The notes: generated by a model not told the origin, from the letters alone. DNA of 37,096 bases from Actinomycetes bacterium (GCA_014190175.1 BJFZ01000010.1:1-37096), one strand, 5' to 3'. Numbered from the stretch's first letter, positions 9,281-18,160 are shown. A program made the numbers and translations.

Positions 9281-10840
9281 TTATGCAGCTTCATGTGCTG
9301 GTCGACTGGGAACTAAATAATGTTTCCCGGTAGGAGATATCCACTCACAGGAACCGTCACTGGCGGAAGTAACTTTCCAACCGCCATGAGTTTTTAATCG
9401 ATGATGCCTTCGACATAAGGCACCTAAATTTTCGGGAGTAGTTTTTCCTCCTTCATCCCAAGGAGTTACATGGTCGATATCACTTCGATGCGCTGGGTAG
9501 CGACAGCCAGGGAAACGACAAGTGCGATCACGAGCAAGTAAAAAATCCACAAGATACTGCGATGGGCGATAACTTTTTCGACCAAGATCCAACAATTCAC
9601 CACTTCTTGGATCGGTAATAAATCTTTGCCAATTACCGTCAGCAGCTAATTCACGGGCTAATGAAGCTGGTATTGGACCATAACCGGTTAGTTGTGCGGG
9701 ATTTTCGGCGATACCAAGCAGTGTTGGAAGATCGATAGTTACATTTATTGAGATTGGCTTACGGTTTATGTTTTTAATTTTCTTTTGCTTGGAAAGATTT
9801 CCAGCCGAGGTGGCTATTTGATCTGCACCTGTTTGATCTGCACCTGTTTGATCTGCACCTGTTTGATCTGCACCTGTTTGATCTGCAATATCAGTTGTTA
9901 AATATTGATTAATGATTGCAACAAATGCGTCAGCGCGTCGGTTATCGACTCTCCAGGGATTTGCGATCTCAGAGGAGTTGGCTAAATCATTTCCTCGACT
10001 GACAGAGTTTTGAGGAGCGACAGAGTTTTGAGTAGCGGTGGAGTTTTGAGTAGCGACAGAGTTTTGAGTAGCGACAGAGTTTTGAGTAACGGTGGAGTTT
10101 TGAGTAACGGTGGAGTTTTGCGACGAAGCGGAATGCAATGCCTCTCGATCTTTTCGTTGCAGATGGCGCTCGATAGCAATCAAAACAGATTGAGCATCTG
10201 GTGCCGATAAAAGCGCAATTACTGTTGCCATTCCATCACGTTCTGGGTAACAGGAAACTTTGCGCAATTCATGAGCGCGGGCAAAACTCTCTTCGCACTC
10301 AGTTGGCAATGCTCGCGAAACTGCCGTCCTAATCTTGTTGGCAACTTGAGCTGGCGTATGAAACTCCGCGCTAGCAATCGCACTCTTTTCGATTTGTGCG
10401 ATCACCTCGCGATCGATTCCACCTCGCAATAATGGTGCACTTTCGCGAGCGATCACATTCGCATGGGCCGCAGAGATTTCTCCACTAGCAAGAGCAGCGC
10501 AGGTGGCCGGAAGTTCATTGACCAGTATTCGCGCGGTATCTAACTTCGCTTGCGCAGTTGCAGGGGATAAGCGAAGTGCGGCAGCGATCTCTTCGCGTTC
10601 TTCATCATCGACCCCACTTTCACCATATTCAAGAGATTCGCGTTGATCATCTGCGATAGCGACAAAAGCTGTTTGCATAATTGCTTGCAACCATCCATTT
10701 TGCTTTTCGAGTGCGGCTAAGTAATCAACACGGCCACTAGGGGAAAGTTCGTAAGGATGAATCTCCACCAATTGAGTTAGCGTCTCAATACCAGGACGTT
10801 GAGAAAGTAATTGGGAGAGATGAAGATCTTTTGGAAGCAT
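9281..10840 (-). CDS. DUF222 / HNH endonuclease domain protein (13E12 repeat family)
   Basis: The 519-residue protein has an N-terminal DUF222 region (about 40-235) and a C-terminal HNH nuclease domain (about 430-500). The latter has the zinc-type knuckle CRFPGC and the motif DIDHVTPWDEGG..NLGALCRRHH. This architecture is common in Actinobacteria, often in several copies, and its role is unresolved. DNA nicking or cleavage is inferred from the intact HNH motif. Between the domains lie two low-complexity linkers: Gln-Asn-Ser hexapeptides (about 239-280) and DQTGA pentapeptides (about 318-340). Both are encoded by DNA tandem repeats. The start is ATG at 10840. It is convergent with the secreted protein gene. 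Confidence 0.88.
   Translation of the reverse strand: MLPKDLHLSQLLSQRPGIETLTQLVEIHPYELSPSGRVDYLAALEKQNGWLQAIMQTAFVAIADDQRESLEYGESGVDDEEREEIAAALRLSPATAQAKLDTARILVNELPATCAALASGEISAAHANVIARESAPLLRGGIDREVIAQIEKSAIASAEFHTPAQVANKIRTAVSRALPTECEESFARAHELRKVSCYPERDGMATVIALLSAPDAQSVLIAIERHLQRKDREALHSASSQNSTVTQNSTVTQNSVATQNSVATQNSTATQNSVAPQNSVSRGNDLANSSEIANPWRVDNRRADAFVAIINQYLTTDIADQTGADQTGADQTGADQTGADQIATSAGNLSKQKKIKNINRKPISINVTIDLPTLLGIAENPAQLTGYGPIPASLARELAADGNWQRFITDPRSGELLDLGRKSYRPSQYLVDFLLARDRTCRFPGCRYPAHRSDIDHVTPWDEGGKTTPENLGALCRRHHRLKTHGGWKVTSASDGSCEWISPTGKHYLVPSRPAHEAA
9820..9886. repeat. 15-bp in-frame tandem repeats within the HNH gene
   Basis: Four exact copies of GATCTGCACCTGTTT (9820-9879) plus a partial fifth encode the DQTGA pentapeptide on the minus strand. 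The triplet-multiple unit lets copy number change without a frameshift. Confidence 0.92.
10001..10124. repeat. 18-bp in-frame tandem repeats within the HNH gene
   Basis: Six full copies and one partial copy of an 18-bp unit built on GAGTTTTGAGTAGC encode the repeated hexapeptide TQNSVA/TQNSTV on the minus strand. Two variants (GACA- and GGTG-starting) are interleaved, which suggests duplication of multi-unit blocks. Confidence 0.9.
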
Positions 10841-10894
10841 GGGTGAAGTGTTATTGAAGCCACTGACATGATTTAGTTTGACTTAGAGTAGTAA

Positions 10895-11914
10895 TTACTC
10901 AGATTCTTGCACACCCTCAGGAGTGTTATGGATCTTATGTAAATCACTTAGCCGTTTTACAGTTGGAATAACCCCTAATTTACCTTTTTGGAAATCATCA
11001 AAGGCTTGTAGAACTTCAGCTTTGGTATTCATTACAAATGGTCCCATCCATGAAACTGGCTCACGAATTGGTTCGCCGCCAAGAATTAAAACATCCAATT
11101 GCGGTGAACGTGATTCTTGTTTATCACTTGCGCGAATAATTATTGAATCACCTTTACCAAAAACGCTCATCTGACCAGAGTGCACAGATGCGCGCTCATC
11201 ACCCATTTCGCCATTTCCATTTAATGCATATGCCAGTGCGTTGTAATTTTTATTCCACGGCAATCTCAATTGCGCACCTGGAGCAATAGTTGCGTGAATT
11301 AATGTAATTGGCGTACGGGTTGATCCTGGCCCGCGATGTGCTCCAACTTCTCCGGCAATAACGCGAATTAACGCCCCGCCATCATGAGATGAAAGCAATG
11401 AAACATCTTTAGCGCGCACATCTTGATATGCAGGCGGCGCCCATTTTTGGGCTTTAGGTAAATTAACCCAAAGTTGGAAACCGTGAAACAACCCACCACT
11501 CATAACTAAATGTTCTGGGGGAGTTTCGATATGCAAAATTCCAGCACCTGCAGTCATCCACTGCGTATCGCCATTTGTAATTGTTCCCCCACCACCGTTG
11601 TTATCCATGTGGTCAAAAATTCCATCGATAATGTAAGTGACTGTTTCAAAGCCGCGATGCGGATGCCACGGAGTTCCTTTTGGCTCACCCGGGGCGTATT
11701 CAACCTCGCCCATCTGGTCTAAGTGAATAAATGGATCAAGGTCTGCTAAATCAATTCCAGCGAATGCTCGTCTAACTGGAAATCCTTCGCCCTCAAAACC
11801 TTGCGGAGCGGTCAGAATCTGTTTAACTGGACGTGCGGATCCATTGCCAATCGTTCCAGCGGGAATATCAATGCGTGGCAAAACTGTGATGTCCGAAACT
11901 GTAACTGCAGGCAC
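10895..11914 (-). CDS. Pirin family protein
   Basis: Pirins are bicupin proteins with one metal site. Some act as quercetin 2,3-dioxygenases and others as redox or transcription cofactors. The 339-residue protein carries the N-terminal cupin metal motif HPHRGFET and the matching H-x-E in GILHIETP, so metal binding should be intact. The C-terminal cupin follows at about 190-290. The start is GTG 11914 behind a good ribosome site (GGAGG, 5-nt spacing). It is transcribed in the same direction as the pnt operon but lies past that operon's terminator, so it is probably independent. The physiological substrate cannot be predicted. Confidence 0.92.
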   Translation of the reverse strand: MPAVTVSDITVLPRIDIPAGTIGNGSARPVKQILTAPQGFEGEGFPVRRAFAGIDLADLDPFIHLDQMGEVEYAPGEPKGTPWHPHRGFETVTYIIDGIFDHMDNNGGGGTITNGDTQWMTAGAGILHIETPPEHLVMSGGLFHGFQLWVNLPKAQKWAPPAYQDVRAKDVSLLSSHDGGALIRVIAGEVGAHRGPGSTRTPITLIHATIAPGAQLRLPWNKNYNALAYALNGNGEMGDERASVHSGQMSVFGKGDSIIIRASDKQESRSPQLDVLILGGEPIREPVSWMGPFVMNTKAEVLQAFDDFQKGKLGVIPTVKRLSDLHKIHNTPEGVQESE

Positions 11915-11989
11915 TTATTCCTCCGCGATAAAAGATGGCAAATTTAACTACGTGAAGTATATAACCGCAGATGCTGCTCCAGCATTCCC

Positions 11990-12014
11990 AAAAAATCCAC
12001 CACTTTTTGCGGTG
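11990..12014 (-). terminator. Intrinsic terminator after pntB
   Basis: On the minus strand, CACCGC (12014-12009) and GTGGTG (12003-11998) form a six-pair stem with one wobble around an AAAAA loop. A T6 tract (plus-strand A6 at 11990-11995) follows after GA. It lies directly after the pntB stop. Confidence 0.65.
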
Positions 12015-12015
12015 A

Positions 12016-13428
12016 TTAAAGAGCTTTTAGCGAACTGACCACTTTAGTAAGGGATGCTTTTGCATCACCAAATAGCAATGTGGTTTTTGGATCATAGAGC
12101 AGTTCATTTTCGATGCCAGCAAATCCTGGACGCATTGAGCGCTTTAGGAAAATAATATTTGCTGATTGTTGAACATCAAGAATTGGCATTCCATAAATAG
12201 GACATCCTGGAGTTGTTTTTGCTGCAGGGTTAACTACGTCATTTGCGCCAATAACAATCGAAACATCTGTCTGTCCAAATGTTGGATTGATCTCTTCCAT
12301 TTCAACAAGTTGCTCGTAAGGAACATTTGCTTCAGCAAGCAACACATTCATATGTCCCGGCATACGACCAGCGACCGGGTGAATTCCGTATGCAACATCA
12401 ATTCCTTTAGCAGTTAATAGATCTGCTAATTCGCGAACTGTGTGTTGTGCTTGTGCAACAGCTAAACCGAAGCCAGGAACAATCACAACGCGGCGGGCGT
12501 AGTTCAACAAGATCGCAACATCATCTGGCGTACCTGATTTCACCGGACGTGCATCTCCAGCCGCAGCAGCGGCTTGCGGAGTAGCGGTAAATGCACCAAA
12601 CAAAGTTCCAAATAATGAGCGGCCCATTGCATCAGCCATTAAGCGAGTCAAGATTGTTCCGGATGCACCAACAAGAGTTCCGGCCACAATCAACAAGGTT
12701 GCTTGCAATACATAACCACTTGCGGCAACAGTTAAACCAGTAAATGCATTTAATAATGAGATAACAATAGGAACATCTGCGCCACCAACTGGGAGTACGA
12801 AGAGCACACCAAAGATTGCAGACAATCCCATTAGTACCAGGACTGAAGTGGTATCTGCAGAATTAACTACCCAACCTCCACAAAGCAACACTGCAATTAA
12901 ATTTGCGGCTATAACGAAGCGACCACCAGGGAATACAACTGGACGAGTTGTCATTAACTCTTGCAACTTCAAAAATGTAACGATTGAACCAGTAAATGAA
13001 ACAGTTCCCACAATTACGGTAAATACTGTTGCAATTAAAATTGGGACAGAAATCTCAGTGCCAGTTTTAGTCGCTTCGCCACCTAGTTTTAAATATTCAA
13101 CCATGGCGACAAGTGCTGCTGCGCCACCACCAACTCCATTGAATAGCGCTACAAGTTGGGGCATCTGAGTTAATTGAACTTTTCGTGCTGCTGGAACACC
13201 AATTAACAAACCAAGCGCAATCGCAATCAAAATCTCAGGCAAGTGATTAAGCGGAAGCGAACTTCCTTCTGCAGCATAAAAGAAGACAACCAGAGTTGCA
13301 ATTGTTGCTCCAACTGCTCCAATTAGATTGCCACGCCGAGCAGTGCGGGGATGAGATAACCCTTTAAGTGCGAGGATAAAACAGGCTGCTGCAGCTAAAC
13401 CGATTAAGTCATAAATGTCACGGCTCAT
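12016..13428 (-). CDS. pntB: NAD(P) transhydrogenase subunit beta
   Basis: PntB is the membrane and NADP(H)-binding subunit of the proton-translocating transhydrogenase, which uses the proton gradient to drive NADH + NADP+ to NAD+ + NADPH. The 470-residue protein has about eight to nine membrane helices over residues 1-270. The soluble domain III follows, with GFGLAVAQAQ, HPVAGRMPGHMNVLLAEANVPYE, IGANDVVNPAA and LFGDAK, which form the NADP site. The ATG overlaps the pntA2 stop by four bases (ATGA). The three genes are one operon transcribed leftward and end at an intrinsic terminator. Confidence 0.96.
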   Translation of the reverse strand: MSRDIYDLIGLAAAACFILALKGLSHPRTARRGNLIGAVGATIATLVVFFYAAEGSSLPLNHLPEILIAIALGLLIGVPAARKVQLTQMPQLVALFNGVGGGAAALVAMVEYLKLGGEATKTGTEISVPILIATVFTVIVGTVSFTGSIVTFLKLQELMTTRPVVFPGGRFVIAANLIAVLLCGGWVVNSADTTSVLVLMGLSAIFGVLFVLPVGGADVPIVISLLNAFTGLTVAASGYVLQATLLIVAGTLVGASGTILTRLMADAMGRSLFGTLFGAFTATPQAAAAAGDARPVKSGTPDDVAILLNYARRVVIVPGFGLAVAQAQHTVRELADLLTAKGIDVAYGIHPVAGRMPGHMNVLLAEANVPYEQLVEMEEINPTFGQTDVSIVIGANDVVNPAAKTTPGCPIYGMPILDVQQSANIIFLKRSMRPGFAGIENELLYDPKTTLLFGDAKASLTKVVSSLKAL

Positions 13429-13739
13429 TTGTCGCCCTTAGCCGTGTCTACTTTATGCGTTTTTTTCGGCTTGAACATCTCAAGCATTCGATCCGTGACT
13501 ACAAATCCACCAACCATATTTATGGTGGCAAGAATAATTGCGACAAGAGATAACCAAAGTTCTAAATTATTTGTGCTGTGTGATGCAACGATAATCGCAC
13601 CAACCAAAATTACACCGTGAATAGCATTTGCACCGCTCATAAGTGGCGTGTGCAATGTCGAGGAAACTTTTGAAACAACTTCAAAACCCACAAATACCGC
13701 GAGTGTGAAAATTGAAATTAGCGCCATTCCATTACTCAT
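13425..13739 (-). CDS. pntA2: NAD(P) transhydrogenase subunit alpha, membrane part
   Basis: This 104-residue protein supplies the membrane helices that are the C-terminus of PntA in enterobacteria. Here the alpha subunit is split in two, as in many actinobacteria and alphaproteobacteria. Three hydrophobic segments are visible (about 5-25, 38-55 and 62-83), followed by a basic tail. It starts 9 nt after pntA1 with a G-rich ribosome site and overlaps pntB by 4 nt. The symbol follows common usage (also called pntAB). Confidence 0.93.
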   Translation of the reverse strand: MSNGMALISIFTLAVFVGFEVVSKVSSTLHTPLMSGANAIHGVILVGAIIVASHSTNNLELWLSLVAIILATINMVGGFVVTDRMLEMFKPKKTHKVDTAKGDK

Positions 13740-13748
13740 CTTCGCCCC

Positions 13749-14909
13749 CTAGTTCTTTCCTGCGCCAGTTATTGCATTTCTGGCACCTTCATGTCTAATT
13801 TCACCAGCGTGTGTAATAGCACTGCCGGCGATAATTTCATCTTCAAAATCAAGAGCAATTGAAGTATTTCCTTCTTCGGTTTTAATCATCAACATCAAAA
13901 GATTTAGGCAGTTGCGAGAAAAGAGTTGCGAAGCGTGAAACGGAAGTTGGCTCGGAACATCTTTGCCACCCCAGATGCGAACTCCATTTACTTCCACAAT
14001 TTCACCAGGCTTTGCACCCTCGACATTGCCACCAGTTTCAGCAGCAAGGTCCACAATTACAGAACCGGCTTTCATCGCTTTAACCATCTCTGCGGTAACA
14101 AGTTTTGGCGCTGGCCGGCCAGGAACTGCAGCAGTAGTGATAAGTACATCTGCAGCTGCAATAAATGGAGTTAGTAATTCACGTTGCTTGGCTGCGCGAT
14201 CTTCAGTCATCTCGCGTGCATAACCGCCCGCGCCTTCAAGTACTTCTAATTGCAGATCAATAAATGTGGCACCCATTGACCGAACTTCATCAGCAGATGA
14301 TGGACGCACATCGTATGCAGAAACTACTGCACCTAATCTGCGCACTGTCGCAATCGCTTGTAATCCAGCAACACCAGCACCTAAGACAATTACATTTGCG
14401 GGAGTTACAGTTCCAGCCGCAGTCATCAACAACGGGAAAAACCTTGGTGAAAGTTCGGCAGCAACAAGGGCTGCGCGATATCCAGCACACAATGCTTGCG
14501 AGGTCAGTGCGTCCATAGATTGCGCACGTGAGATACGTGGAACAAGTTCAAGTGAGAATGCGGTGACTCCAGCATTCTTGGCTGCGGTTATTGAATCAAG
14601 AGATGCGGTTGGCGAAAGAAAAGAGATAGTTAGTGCGCCCTTTTTTAATTTGGCAAGCACGGCTGGTTCTAATGCATTTACCGAAAGCACCACATCTGCG
14701 CTAGCAAGATCTACGCTTGCAGAAACCGTGGCGCCAGCTTTTCGGAAATCCTCATCTGTTGCTTGCGATTGTGCGCCCGCTCCACTTTCGACTTCAACTG
14801 ATACTCCAGCACGGATTAACTTTCCGACGACATCAGGGACGGCGGCTACTCGGGCTTCACCGGCACGTTTTTCGGCCGGAATGACTACTTTTAATTGGGG
14901 TGAACTCAC
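13749..14909 (-). CDS. pntA1: NAD(P) transhydrogenase subunit alpha, NAD-binding part
   Basis: This is the soluble NAD(H)-binding domain I of the transhydrogenase, related to alanine dehydrogenase. The 386-residue protein starts with KVVIPAEKRAGEARVAAVPD, the family signature. It contains the Rossmann motif VIVLGAGVAGLQAIATVRRLGA and the mobile-loop region ending TAAVPGRPAPKLVT. The start is GTG 14909. TAACCT lies 6 nt upstream, so the operon mRNA is probably leaderless. It heads pntA1-pntA2-pntB. The role is supplying NADPH for biosynthesis at the expense of proton-motive force. Confidence 0.95.
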   Translation of the reverse strand: MSSPQLKVVIPAEKRAGEARVAAVPDVVGKLIRAGVSVEVESGAGAQSQATDEDFRKAGATVSASVDLASADVVLSVNALEPAVLAKLKKGALTISFLSPTASLDSITAAKNAGVTAFSLELVPRISRAQSMDALTSQALCAGYRAALVAAELSPRFFPLLMTAAGTVTPANVIVLGAGVAGLQAIATVRRLGAVVSAYDVRPSSADEVRSMGATFIDLQLEVLEGAGGYAREMTEDRAAKQRELLTPFIAAADVLITTAAVPGRPAPKLVTAEMVKAMKAGSVIVDLAAETGGNVEGAKPGEIVEVNGVRIWGGKDVPSQLPFHASQLFSRNCLNLLMLMIKTEEGNTSIALDFEDEIIAGSAITHAGEIRHEGARNAITGAGKN

Positions 14910-14915
14910 CGGAGA

Positions 14916-14921
14916 AGGTTA
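14916..14921 (-). promoter_or_regulatory. -10 TAACCT for the leaderless pnt operon
   Basis: On the minus strand TAACCT precedes the GTG at 14909 by 6 nt. No Shine-Dalgarno is visible. Confidence 0.45.
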
Positions 14922-14972
14922 TCTCCACAGCGGGGGAGCATGTCCACTCCAAAACCGCTTTATCACTGCCTT

Positions 14973-15003
14973 GTTAGCAGTTTGTTAGCAGTTTTTAGCA
15001 GTT
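14973..15003. repeat. 11-bp tandem repeat past the argF stop
   Basis: GTTAGCAGTTT occurs twice head to tail (14973-14983 and 14984-14994). A shortened third copy, TTAGCAGTT, ends just before the argF stop codon. The 96-bp gap between argF and the pnt operon holds no gene. Confidence 0.75.
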
Positions 15004-15005
15004 AT

Positions 15006-15971
15006 TTACCAGTTACTGCCCTTTAAATCACCACGGATTAAATGAAATAACAAGGCCTGAATAGTGGTTCTGCGATGAAATGCTTCGCGCCAAACAATAG
15101 AACGTTCGCCATCCATAACTTCTGCACTTACCTCTTCACCACGATGTGCCGGAAGGCAGTGCATAAAAACTGCATCAGGTGCAGTCAGGGACATTAATTC
15201 TTCAGTAATTGCAAATGGCGATAAATCTTTGATCTTCTTTTCTCTGATTACTTCTGAATCTCCCATAGACATCCACACATCGGTGTATAAAACCGAAGCG
15301 CCGGTAGCGCCAACTTTTGCATCGTGAATAACTTCAACTTTTCCACCGGTCAGTGCTGCAATTTTTTTAGCACGGTCAACAATTTTTTCATCTGGTGCCC
15401 ATTCACCAGTCGGTGTTGCGGCTACAACATGGACTCCAAGAATTGCACCCATTAATAGCCACGCGTTTGCCATATTATTTCCATCACCAACATATGTAAA
15501 TTTACGACCTGAGACATCTTTACCAAATACTTCTCGAATTGTTGCCCAATCCGCTAATAACTGTGTCGGATGATCATCATCAGTTAGTGCATTAATAATT
15601 GGAATAGATGAATACTTTGCCAACTCGGCGATGTCATTTTGCGCATAGGTGCGAATGATCATTGCTTTAGCAAAGCCACTGATTACTTTTGCAGTATCGG
15701 GCAACGTTTCACCACGACCAATTTGCAATTCATCACCTCGGACAAAAATCGGCGTTCCACCAAGATGAGCGACAGCGGTTTCTGAAGCAAGCCGAGTCCG
15801 CGTTGAAGCTTTGTTCATATAGATCACAACTGTTTGGTTTGCTAAAAATTTTGAATCACGCAGAGGTTCTTTGGCATAAATTGCCGCGGTATCCAGCAGC
15901 ATTTCTACATCGGCACTAGATAAGCAATCTGTGCTGACAAGATCCTTTAACCCACCGGATTCATAGTTCAT
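15006..15971 (-). CDS. argF: Ornithine carbamoyltransferase
   Basis: ArgF makes citrulline from ornithine and carbamoyl phosphate in arginine biosynthesis. The 321-residue protein has the carbamoyl-phosphate motif STRTR (about 55-59), the HPTQLLAD segment, the ornithine-side MSMGD sequence and the C-terminal MHCLPAHRGEE loop with its cysteine. These separate it from aspartate carbamoyltransferase. It stands alone here with no other arg gene adjacent, unlike the usual argCJBDFR cluster. The ATG at 15971 lies 6 nt after a TACCCT hexamer and lacks a Shine-Dalgarno, suggesting leaderless mRNA. Confidence 0.95.
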   Translation of the reverse strand: MNYESGGLKDLVSTDCLSSADVEMLLDTAAIYAKEPLRDSKFLANQTVVIYMNKASTRTRLASETAVAHLGGTPIFVRGDELQIGRGETLPDTAKVISGFAKAMIIRTYAQNDIAELAKYSSIPIINALTDDDHPTQLLADWATIREVFGKDVSGRKFTYVGDGNNMANAWLLMGAILGVHVVAATPTGEWAPDEKIVDRAKKIAALTGGKVEVIHDAKVGATGASVLYTDVWMSMGDSEVIREKKIKDLSPFAITEELMSLTAPDAVFMHCLPAHRGEEVSAEVMDGERSIVWREAFHRRTTIQALLFHLIRGDLKGSNW

Positions 15972-15977
15972 CCGTAA

Positions 15978-15983
15978 AGGGTA
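15978..15983 (-). promoter_or_regulatory. -10 TACCCT for leaderless argF
   Basis: On the minus strand TACCCT precedes the argF ATG by 6 nt. It is divergent from the DUF3039 gene promoter 50 bp away. Confidence 0.45.
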
Positions 15984-16032
15984 CGCGAGATTTAATGTAG
16001 GAGGCGTAGATTCAAAATCTTCAGTTCTGCCC

Positions 16033-16038
16033 TAGAAT
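16033..16038 (+). promoter_or_regulatory. -10 TAGAAT for the leaderless DUF3039 gene
   Basis: TAGAAT, close to the TATAAT consensus, lies 7 nt before ATG 16046 with no ribosome site. Confidence 0.55.
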
Positions 16039-16045
16039 TACGGCT

Positions 16046-16315
16046 ATGGGTCTTTTTTCACGCTCAACTGATAGCGACACATTGGTTGAGCCACGAATAT
16101 CTCATGGTGGTGGCGATGGTGATCACGAGCGCTTCTCTCATTATGTGGCTAAAGGAAAGATCGTTGAATCTGCTGTAACCGGAAAATCGGTACGAGCACT
16201 CTGTGGAAAAAAATGGGTTCCGACACGTGATCCACAAAATTTCCCAATCTGCCCAACCTGCAAAGAGTTGCACTCAAAAATGAAACCCGCTGACTCGGGA
16301 AAATCTGACACCTAG
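16046..16315 (+). CDS. DUF3039 family protein
   Basis: This small conserved actinobacterial protein has 89 residues. The diagnostic stretch is DGDHERFSHYV, then SAVTGKSVRALCGKKWVPTRDPQNFPICPTCKE. One Cys (ALCGKKW) and a CPTC pair, with nearby His residues, suggest a zinc ribbon. No biochemical function is established for the family. The start ATG is 7 nt after TAGAAT. It stands alone between divergent argF and the GH18 gene, and its 3' tail is short and polar. Confidence 0.9.
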   Translation: MGLFSRSTDSDTLVEPRISHGGGDGDHERFSHYVAKGKIVESAVTGKSVRALCGKKWVPTRDPQNFPICPTCKELHSKMKPADSGKSDT

Positions 16316-16359
16316 TTTCATTTGGTCAAATTAGCCACTCATTAAAGGTTATGAATAGA

Positions 16360-16365
16360 TAATTT
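16360..16365 (+). promoter_or_regulatory. -10 TAATTT for the leaderless GH18 gene
   Basis: TAATTT lies exactly 7 nt before ATG 16373, which supports that ATG over the in-frame TTG at 16364. Confidence 0.45.
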
Positions 16366-16372
16366 GCATACC

Positions 16373-18124
16373 ATGAAGCACAAATCTAAATTGGCCCAGC
16401 CTGCTGCTGCGATTGCTCTCACGTTGATTTTAATCAGTGCGGCTTTACCTACGTCAGTAGCGAATGCAGATGAAGAGAAACTCCCGCGCAAAGTACTCAC
16501 TGGTTGGATGCCGTACTACAGCGTAAAAAACTCGATGGCTGCAATTCTGGCAAATAAGGATTTAATGAGTGAAGTCTCACCATTTTGGTATTCACTAACA
16601 AGTGCTACAGCAATTAAAGATCAGTATGCAAGCGCAAAGTTAACAATTCCGATGAAGACACAATTAGATATATTACGTGCGAATGGGTTGAAAATTATTC
16701 CTGCGATTACTGACGGAAGTAAAAAATTAGTTTTAGCAGGACTACTTGCAAAACCATCAACGCGTTCACAGGTTGTTAATACAATTACAAAATTAGTTTT
16801 AACTAATGATTATGATGGGATTGATTTAGATTTTGAAGGTTTCGCTTTTAATGACGGCACTGCCTCTTGGGCTAAGACTTCACCAAATTGGGTTTTATTT
16901 ATCAGAGAACTTTCAGAAATATTGCATGCAAATGGAAAAATTCTTTCGATGACTACACCTGTTGTTTTTGACCCCGTTACGAAACGTAAAGGTTCATACT
17001 GGGTCTATAACTGGCCAGAGACAGCTCCATATATTGATCGCTTACGCATAATGACTTATGACTATTCGATGGCAAAACCTGGTCCAATCGGCCCATTGGA
17101 ATGGACAGAGGCAACAGTGGCTTATGCAGCAACCTTGATGCCACCGTCAAAAATTTGGGTAGGCGTGCCGGGGTATGGACGGGATTGGATTACTAATGTC
17201 AGTGGAAAATGCCCAGCCTCTTATGCAACATTAATTAAGACCACCGCAAAAGCTGCAGTTGTGCCCGCAAATAAAGGTGTGGAATTGGCTAATACATATG
17301 ACGCAACTCCGATTTACTCTGAAAAAGAGGGTGAAATAACTTTTACTTATCAAAAAACTTATAACGAGGGAAGTGCATCGTGTACCGCAACCAGAGTGGT
17401 TTGGTATCAAAACAGCCGGGCATATTTGGCGCGGATGGAGTTAGTTGCTAAATACAAATTAGGAGGCTTAACACAATGGACACTTGGTCAAGAAGATGCG
17501 GAGTCGATGCCAGCACTTCGTGAATATGCTAAAAGCATCTCTCCAGATGTAATTATCGCTTTACTTGCAAGTGACAAGATTGAAAGTTCTTACGCAGACA
17601 AGTCAAAGATCTCAGCCCTCTTTACGCTTTCTGATAAACGCCCCGCAGCAGGATTGCCGATCTCGATTGAAGCACGTGGTGAGGACGAGATTGAATGGAA
17701 AAAAATCGGAGAAGGTACAACTTCAGTCACTGGCGTTGCAGAATGGGATTTGATTTTAGGTCGCAACATGAGATTGCGAGCACTGTCGCCCGGAAGTTGG
17801 GAGCGGCTCTCAGCCACAAGCAATGAAATGGCAGTGTCGGTAAAACCACTTTTGGAAATCAATGCTCCGACTGTTGCTAAAACCGGAGTCTCATTCGAAA
17901 TTTCAGTTAGATCCGTACCAAATGAAGGCATTTTTAACTTAGCGGAGTTTGTAAATGGTAAGTGGGTTCAAATCAACCAAGTAACCCTGGCGGCTCCGGC
18001 TGAGAGCGTGCTGTTTAATGCCACCAGCACTGTGCGCGGTTTTCATAAATATCGAATCACAACAGCGCCATCAGCTCGTTTACTCGGTAAAGTAAGTGAA
18101 GAATTCACCATTTTGATTCGATAA
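16373..18124 (+). CDS. Secreted glycoside hydrolase family 18 protein
   Basis: The 583-residue protein has a signal peptide (residues 1 to about 32, ending VANADEE) and a GH18 TIM barrel (about 40-385). The catalytic DxxDxDxE motif is DGIDLDFEG with acid E155, and the substrate-site MTYDYS and a late WTLGQED tryptophan segment are present. The barrel resembles the YaaH/SleL-like peptidoglycan-directed branch more than classical chitinases, and no LysM or chitin-binding module is seen. Residues from about 400 form one or two beta-rich, Ig-like domains. It probably cleaves N-acetylglucosamine-containing cell-wall or environmental polymers, but the substrate is unproven. The start is ATG 16373. 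Confidence 0.88.
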   Translation: MKHKSKLAQPAAAIALTLILISAALPTSVANADEEKLPRKVLTGWMPYYSVKNSMAAILANKDLMSEVSPFWYSLTSATAIKDQYASAKLTIPMKTQLDILRANGLKIIPAITDGSKKLVLAGLLAKPSTRSQVVNTITKLVLTNDYDGIDLDFEGFAFNDGTASWAKTSPNWVLFIRELSEILHANGKILSMTTPVVFDPVTKRKGSYWVYNWPETAPYIDRLRIMTYDYSMAKPGPIGPLEWTEATVAYAATLMPPSKIWVGVPGYGRDWITNVSGKCPASYATLIKTTAKAAVVPANKGVELANTYDATPIYSEKEGEITFTYQKTYNEGSASCTATRVVWYQNSRAYLARMELVAKYKLGGLTQWTLGQEDAESMPALREYAKSISPDVIIALLASDKIESSYADKSKISALFTLSDKRPAAGLPISIEARGEDEIEWKKIGEGTTSVTGVAEWDLILGRNMRLRALSPGSWERLSATSNEMAVSVKPLLEINAPTVAKTGVSFEISVRSVPNEGIFNLAEFVNGKWVQINQVTLAAPAESVLFNATSTVRGFHKYRITTAPSARLLGKVSEEFTILIR

Positions 18125-18160
18125 GTGCAGGTAAGTGAAGATAGAGGTAGATAGTTAACT

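Noticed and set aside
9281..10840. HNH gene as part of a phage, intein or insertion sequence
   Set aside because: No terminal repeats, integrase, att-like sites or neighbouring phage genes are visible. DUF222/HNH genes are usual residents of actinobacterial chromosomes.
11844..12038. 64-residue plus-strand ORF between pirin and pntB
   Set aside because: Its first half is antisense to pirin, and its end runs through the pntB terminator and the pntB stop.
14266..14988. 240-residue plus-strand ORF opposite pntA1
   Set aside because: It is an antisense shadow of a fully motif-supported pntA1, rich in Ala/Thr/Ser as expected for a complementary frame.
18148..18153. Leaderless -10 (TAGATA) for clpS
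   Set aside because: The position is right (7 nt before ATG), but the last base breaks the TANNNT pattern, so it was not listed as a promoter.
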